This document shows, piece after piece, positions 8,975 through 13,370 of a DNA stretch of 13,370 nt. Origin of the DNA: Usnea hakonensis (lineage: Eukaryota > Ascomycota > Lecanoromycetes > Lecanorales > Parmeliaceae); NCBI GenBank assembly GCA_013423325.1, contig BLJB01000485.1, positions 2,137 through 15,506 on the forward strand. Reading direction: 5' to 3'. Under the pieces are notes generated by a model. It ran no database searches, was not told where the DNA came from, and saw only the letters and a program-made list of their open reading frames with translations. The first letter of the stretch is position 1, and each line of letters begins with the position of its first letter. The position numbers and the translations under genes are program-made.

Positions 8975-9130
8975 AGTGTTGTAATGGGATGGTGATTTGG
9001 GTGTGCGGCGAGAAAGTGAAGGTGAGACGTGGCTTGGTTAGGAAAGGGAGGGGGGGGTTTAGATTTGGGGGAAATTGAAGGGAAGGGCGATGGGTAGGGC
9101 GATGGTGGGTGGGGTGGGATAGTTGGTAAG
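8975..9130. other. G-rich tract with G-quadruplex potential
   Basis: The strand bias flips: the + strand is now G-rich. From 9046 to 9118 there are at least eight runs of three or more G separated by short spacers, ending in GGGTGGGGTGGG. That satisfies the usual G3+N1-7 pattern for an intramolecular quadruplex. It lies downstream of the end of both convergent genes. A 60-codon Pro/His/Thr frame on the - strand is low complexity and not taken as a gene. Confidence 0.65.
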
Positions 9131-9466
9131 AAAAAGCTGTGAGAGAGAGATGCATTCAGTGAGTGGATTTGATATACCTGAGGAAAACCTACACTAGAAA
9201 CATTAATTTCGGAACAAGCTTGTTTGGTTATGAGTTTTCTAATGGGGGTCTACTCGACGGATCGACTGCCCGTGAGATGCGCCTTCAGCACCCCAATGCT
9301 TTGCCATAAATAAATCATACACAAAGTATACAAAATTGTAAAACACTCTCATTTCCAACAGAGGTCATCAGTCATCATCACCAAGCAGAATCTCAAAGCC
9401 CAACACCCTGCTCATATCCGCTGAGCAACAGTCCTGGAGACCCCCCAACCCTCTTTTCTCCGCTCA
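9131..9466. other. 3' flank of the transcription-factor-like gene
   Basis: No coding signal. AATAAA-like words on either strand (for example AAATAAATC near 9307) could serve polyadenylation, but none is decisive. Confidence 0.35.
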
Positions 9467-11389
9467 TCAATTCCTCAAAATCTCCATCTCCAGCACCGCC
9501 GGATCCCACATAAACAGTGGTTTCTCCCTCCGCTCACCATCCGCACGAACCAAATTCTCCAACAACGCACTCCTCGCCATCTCAAACGAGCTTTTCCTCA
9601 ATCGTTTCGCCACATAAGCCAACCTCGTAACAGTATACAGTCTCTTCTCGTTCTCCTTCTCAGCCCCATCGATACCAAGGAGCAACTGCATAAGAAAGTA
9701 TTCGGGGGAAACGCAATTGAGTGGATTGTCTTCATAGAACGCGTTGTTGAGGTTGGAGAAGAAGCAGTCGATCAGATAGGGTGCGTTGGCGTATTCGAGG
9801 ACGACGGCGTTGATGTAGAGGAGGCATGGCATTCGACATGCGTCGGATGTGCGCCGCTGAGATAGGCCGACTAAGTTGTCTGAGCCTGGGGCGAAAAGGC
9901 GATGAAAGGGCGTGCCAGGAGCGAACAGCGACACCTTGCGGGCGGTAGATGAATATTTGTAGGGGTAGGTCGTATGTGAGAGATCGTCTGGTTCGGAGTA
10001 AACGGAGTGACTATATGAATTATCATTCAGCTGATGGAAATAAGTTATAAAGTCTTGACACGCCAGGTAGAGATCCTCCCGCGTTTCTGGCTCTACTAGC
10101 GATGGTAGATCGAGTGATCCAACGTTTTTGCTGTATCTACTCGAGCTCCAAACGGTAGAGTTCCTAGTCTAGAGTATCAGCGACCTAATGTTGCATATTG
10201 GGTGAAAACCCTATTGTACTGACCACGCCAGTGCCACCTTCAAAGAGTGATTGCATCGGATGGCGCTGAAGCCGCCTCGGTATCGTAGGAAAACTCTCAA
10301 GCCAATCCAATGCTGTCGTGCAACGTCGTGGCGGCCAAAGCGGAGCTATCCTCTTTAGCACTTTTTTCTGCCGCAGAATGTATCAAGAATAAAACCCACC
10401 TCGGCAAACGCTAACAGTGCTATTGCCAGTATGACGCCATTATCTCGGTCATCTCGACCTTTGCTGATAGCAAGCAGACTTTCGTTTACACCCTGCACAG
10501 CTCTCATTGTATGGCTCAGTGTGAGTGTTGATGTATCTGAGCGGCGCAGAACGTCGAGGCTCTTGGATGCATACGCAGTCATCGCATGTACTGATGCCTG
10601 ATGAGTTATGGCGATGCGGTACAGGTCAGGACTAATTATTGGTTTGCGAGCTCTTATGCCGGAGAAAATCGCTGGCAAGATAGTGACATCTAGGATTGGT
10701 AAACAAGATTAGGGTACAAAGCGGGAGGTGATTTGCGATAGCATACAATGATCCATCAACTCAGACATACTACGATCGGCACGTACTGGAAATGTCTGAA
10801 ACGGATCCACTCGCCCCGCACCTAGGACTTCTCGTATAATCTTTCCGTTTGAAGGTTTTTCTTCCTCAGCTTCCGAAGAAAGGGTTCGGGAATAAGCCAA
10901 TCTCTCTACGAAAGGTAGATCTTCTACCCATTCAAATCGACGATGGACACGAGTAGATGCTACTCGCGGCGAAGAATCTATATTTAGTTCATCTTCTTCT
11001 CGGTTTTGGACAGATTCTTGGAATCTATGTGGAGGAAGACTTCCAAAGGCTCTTTCCTCTTGGTTCGGACTCTGACGTTGATGCTGTGACTGACTGCGTC
11101 GCTCTGCTACATCTAAGTATTGAACCTCAAGGTTGGCCAGCTGAGACTCTATACTAGATGATTTTTTCTCCGGCCACGTCAGTTGAGAAGTCTTAACGTT
11201 TTCTTGCCGTTGCTGCCTTCTCACTGCTTTCATGGCATGTGAGCGCACAGCCCGACGAGTCCTGCTGGCACCAACATTATCTGACTGCTGAATAAAGCTG
11301 TATTGAGGAGGTTCCATGCTTGCCGAGCCTAAGCTCGACTGTGGGCTCAACTTTGACGATTGGTCTACTAAAATCACAATTTGTGACAT
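9467..11389 (-). CDS. Fungal transcription-factor-like protein (fungal-specific C-terminal domain, no Zn2Cys6), four exons
   Basis: Exons on the - strand: 11389-10747, 10689-10400, 10345-10224 and 10163-9467, giving 583 residues from ATG at 11389 to a stop at 9467. Introns: 10690-10746 (57 nt, GTATGC, CTAAT branch, TAG), 10346-10399 (54 nt, GTGGGT, GCTAAAG branch) and 10164-10223 (60 nt, GTCAGT, CTGAT branch). Splicing restores family text at every junction: DHY-VTILPAIFSG (213 on), AFAE-LRFGRHDVA (308 on) and VALAW (348-352). The N-terminus has a basic stretch with RTRRAVRSHAMKAVRR (44-59), then a disordered Gln/Ser/Glu-rich part. Motif LGAGRVDPFQTFPV (189-202) and the helical region ending in RGGFSAIR, plus the C-terminal RMPCLLYIN segment, match the large group of Zn2Cys6-less proteins with a fungal-specific transcription factor domain (Pfam Fungal_trans_2 type). 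Presumed nuclear regulator; target unknown. An alternative third intron of 51 nt (10169-10219) cannot be excluded. No clear promoter element was picked out upstream of 11389. Confidence 0.85.
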
Positions 11390-11841
11390 ACATAGAGCCC
11401 ACCAAACTCAACAAAACATGACGTGGCTGATGACGCTTGTAGGGTCCACGATTCATCCATAGAATTTCAGCAGTCAAAAATCGTACCGGATAACATCGGT
11501 GAGCCTATCTTCCATACAAATGAGGCAGTGTGGTCGTGTATGGCTTTAGCGGTGCGCCATGCTCATGTAAGCACATTCAGTAATCAAAAATACAATAAAT
11601 GCGCACTGCCAAGAGAAACTAGTTCTGCGGGGTCTTTCGAAAGAAGAGATATTAAACGACTTTGCTTGCACGTAAAAGCGTCGTTGCCAATAGTCTGGTG
11701 GTCCCTACCGTCCAGACTAAACTGGATTTCGTATGCATTGTCCAGACCGCAGCCCATTCTTGTAAAGTCCCTTCATCTCCTACTCTTGGAAATCCCCTCG
11801 CAGACGGTCCAGAGGATGAAGGGTATAGAAGTATAGCGATT
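11390..11841. other. Intergenic DNA upstream of the transcription-factor-like gene
   Basis: Should hold the promoter of the - strand gene ending at 9467. Open frames on the + strand (11423-11836 and 11662-11961) have no recognisable domain and partly overlap the pseudogene on the other strand, so they are taken as chance. A degraded continuation of the metallo-hydrolase C-terminus (an LLYPSSSGPSAR-like stretch, about 11790-11835) may lie at the right end. Confidence 0.4.
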
Positions 11842-12610
11842 GATCAATCCCTATGCAGCTCTTCTGCCTTCTTCGACTTCGCATTGATTTCGCCGAACGC
11901 GCAAATAATGCGATGTTTGCCAAGAAATATTATAACTTCCGTTACCCTAGGCTGTTTGTGATTGGTTGACAGTAGCAGGCTTCAGTACCGTTTCGAGTGC
12001 AGCATTTCAAGGATCGCGCGTCTCTTCTATCGGGCTCTCCGCTAGCCTGATGCATGTCATTGTGGGAGACATCCCCAATTACCACGTGGCTCAAGTCGGG
12101 CGCGTATAGAACAGTTGAGTCATCTGTACGAGCACAATCAGCTTCAATGGCGAGCATCTCGTGCCATTCCAAATCGAGCAGGTTATACTTTTCAAGTGCG
12201 TGTACTAGGTGGAATGGTCTCCCAAGCGGAACTGGGAAATGTGCTCGCTATAGACTTTTGAAGAGACTCAAAATCGACTTCAATGTCAACGAGCTTAACG
12301 TCACCAGAGGTAATCAATCGTTGGGCTTTTGAAGAGTGCCTCAACATTTCGAGCAAGTCGAAGTAGTGATCACCATGGCAATGCGCCATAAGAATATGGC
12401 GAGGGTCTTTTGAAAATGACTTCTTTGATCAAAGCTGCTAGCTCACTTCCTTATGTGACCATGTCGCGAGGATTCCGGAATGAAGAGAACCAGATAGTCT
12501 GCGCAGTCAGCAAAAAAGGGGAATCAGCTGGGTATTACAGTTGTAGTCCGATGAACACTGATCTCAGGTCGGTTGAAGCCTTCTTATACACATGGATTGT
12601 AAAGTCTGCT
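11842..12610 (-). pseudogene. Metallo-beta-lactamase-fold hydrolase, frameshifted pseudogene
   Basis: Pieces in three frames line up in the order of a fungal MBL-fold hydrolase. N-terminal FTIHVYKKASTDL (about 12560-12595). A possible intron follows (acceptor CGCAG at 12499, CTGAC branch) leading to LSGSLHSGIL. Then DMVT-stop-GSELAALIKEVI (about 12408-12466), DPRHILMAHCHGDHYFDLL with the zinc-binding HxHxDH at 12366-12383, VHALEKYNLLDLEWHEML (about 12150-12210), and STVLYAPDLSHVVIGDV with the metal-binding GDV at 12068-12076. Last come NHK (11955-11966, usually GHK) and KAEELHRD near 11842. At least three frame changes, one TAA where a Gln codon is plausible and one TGA interrupt it, so a working enzyme is very unlikely. 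Neighbouring 12611-12741 continues open in the first frame but is not recognisable and holds a GTAAGT donor-like site. The substrate cannot be inferred. Confidence 0.7.
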
Positions 12611-12741
12611 GTGGATGATCGGCTCAATGGATCCGAGTGGGTAGTTATGCAGTGCGATGCGTACTCATATCGGATAATGTCAAGAAATGGATGAGTATGA
12701 TTGTAGATAGGCGAATACTTACGAGGAGCAAGTATCAGCAC

Positions 12742-13370
12742 CCCTAACTGTTTTGGAGTGTAAAGGCCACTGCGGATTTGCTACTTCCGTTTATCCTCGC
12801 TATCCGCTCTTCATGGCATCGGAAAGGGGGAGATTGTTTCTTTAGAATTCAGTGGAATGATGATGAGTAAGTGCCTAGGTAAGGTACCTAGGTAGATACC
12901 TTAGGTACGTAAGATAGGTATAGATTTGACTGCTGACTTAGGGCTAGGGCTAGGGTGAAAATATGACAACCAGGAAATCTCATGATGACGCAGTTTTTAG
13001 TTTTAGCGCAGTGATCTCCGCGTTTTGCGCAATTGCCTACTGTAATGGCTGTTCATTCTCCGCTTTCTGCGCCTCTTGCGGAGCAGGCGGAGTTGATGAA
13101 GTGGATTGCTCTAGTGGCTGCTTGTCAAATATATATACTTATTTCTCTTGTACCATACTTCATACTCCTCCTCACTCCTCTCACTACTCCTCCAAAAAAA
13201 AAAAGGCGCTAAAATGCCGCAAGCTAGCATTGATCTACCAGTCTAAACACGACTTCTCACGCGTCTCCTTACTCCTCTCACTACCTTTCTTCCTACTCCT
13301 TATGTTGTACAACAGACTATTTTTTAAGTTAATCCCACCCCCCGGAGTTTCGCCGTGATCTCACCAAAAA
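12742..13370. other. Gene-free right end with short repeats
   Basis: Contains TAGGTACC/CCTAGGTA-type repeats (about 12872-12922), a telomere-like patch (12940-12957), a duplicated TCTCCGC-TTTTGCGC-like word (13015-13030 and 13057-13072), an 11-A run at 13194-13204 within CT-rich DNA, and a 14-bp direct repeat (13174-13187 and 13271-13284). A 131-codon + frame (12963-13358) is Ser/Cys/Phe/Leu-rich and of low complexity; I do not call it a gene. Confidence 0.5.
12872..12922. repeat. Palindromic CCTAGGTA/TAGGTACC repeat cluster
   Basis: Several overlapping copies of CCTAGGTA, GGTACCTAGGTA and TACCTTAGGTA occur within 50 bases. Such TAGGTACC-type short repeats are scattered in many filamentous ascomycete genomes; their role is not known to me. 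Confidence 0.6.

Noticed and set aside
8973..9155. 60-codon - frame rich in Pro, Thr and His
   Set aside because: Low-complexity product of the G-rich tract; no motif.
10709..10711. In-frame TAA in the transcription-factor-like gene, first read as a nonsense mutation
   Set aside because: It lies in a 57-nt intron with a GTATGC donor, CTAAT branch and TAG acceptor; splicing yields the family's DHY-VT junction.
11423..11961. Overlapping + frames of 137 and 99 codons
   Set aside because: No domain; the right part is the reverse side of the metallo-hydrolase pseudogene.
12963..13358. 131-codon + frame, Ser/Cys-rich then hydrophobic
   Set aside because: Crosses CT-rich microsatellite and an A11 run; the composition explains the peptide. 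A secreted small Cys-rich protein was considered, but there is no N-terminal signal peptide.
1..13370. CRISPR array, bacterial operon, phage or a novel defence system
   Set aside because: Introns, RIP and fungal protein families make this eukaryotic; the tandem repeats lack spacer structure, and no gene grouping suggests a new system.

Overview
The window looks like nuclear DNA of a filamentous ascomycete (Pezizomycotina). Three things point that way. The left 6 kb shows the mark of repeat-induced point mutation (RIP): CpA/TpG are nearly absent, TpA is very common and CpG is kept. Genes are split by short introns (about 48-78 nt) with CTAAT/CTGAC-like branch sites. The recognisable proteins belong to families expanded in such fungi. 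The species cannot be named from the sequence.

Layout. From about 95 to 6095 lies a RIP-mutated transposon island. On the + strand, about 91-2520 is one reading frame full of TAG/TAA that still reads as a MULE-type (Mutator-like) transposase with a SWIM zinc finger, whose four metal ligands all read Tyr. Into the same AT-rich DNA a 5'-truncated non-LTR retrotransposon (LINE) was inserted on the - strand (3010-5052). It has a perfect 13-bp target-site duplication and a short (CCAAT)n 3' tail, and was then RIP-mutated as well. Its right flank (5066-6095) holds several tandem repeats but no gene.

The accessory island is followed by ordinary-composition DNA. A fungal rhodopsin-domain (PTH11-like) seven-helix membrane protein gene lies at 6764-8069 (+, five inferred exons). 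A 1.4-kb convergent intergenic region follows, in which a C-rich stretch gives way to a G-rich, quadruplex-prone stretch. Next is a four-exon gene at 9467-11389 (-) for a fungal transcription-factor-like protein (C-terminal fungal-specific domain, no Zn2Cys6 finger). Then comes the wreck of a metallo-beta-lactamase-fold hydrolase gene (about 11842-12610, -), broken by frameshifts and stops but with its HxHxDH motif intact. The last 600 bases hold only short repeats.

The genes do not form an evident pathway or cluster. I found no sign of a new defence, conflict or biosynthetic system. The main value of the window is the layered transposon history, the reconstructed exon structures, and the metallo-hydrolase pseudogene, which is scattered over three frames.
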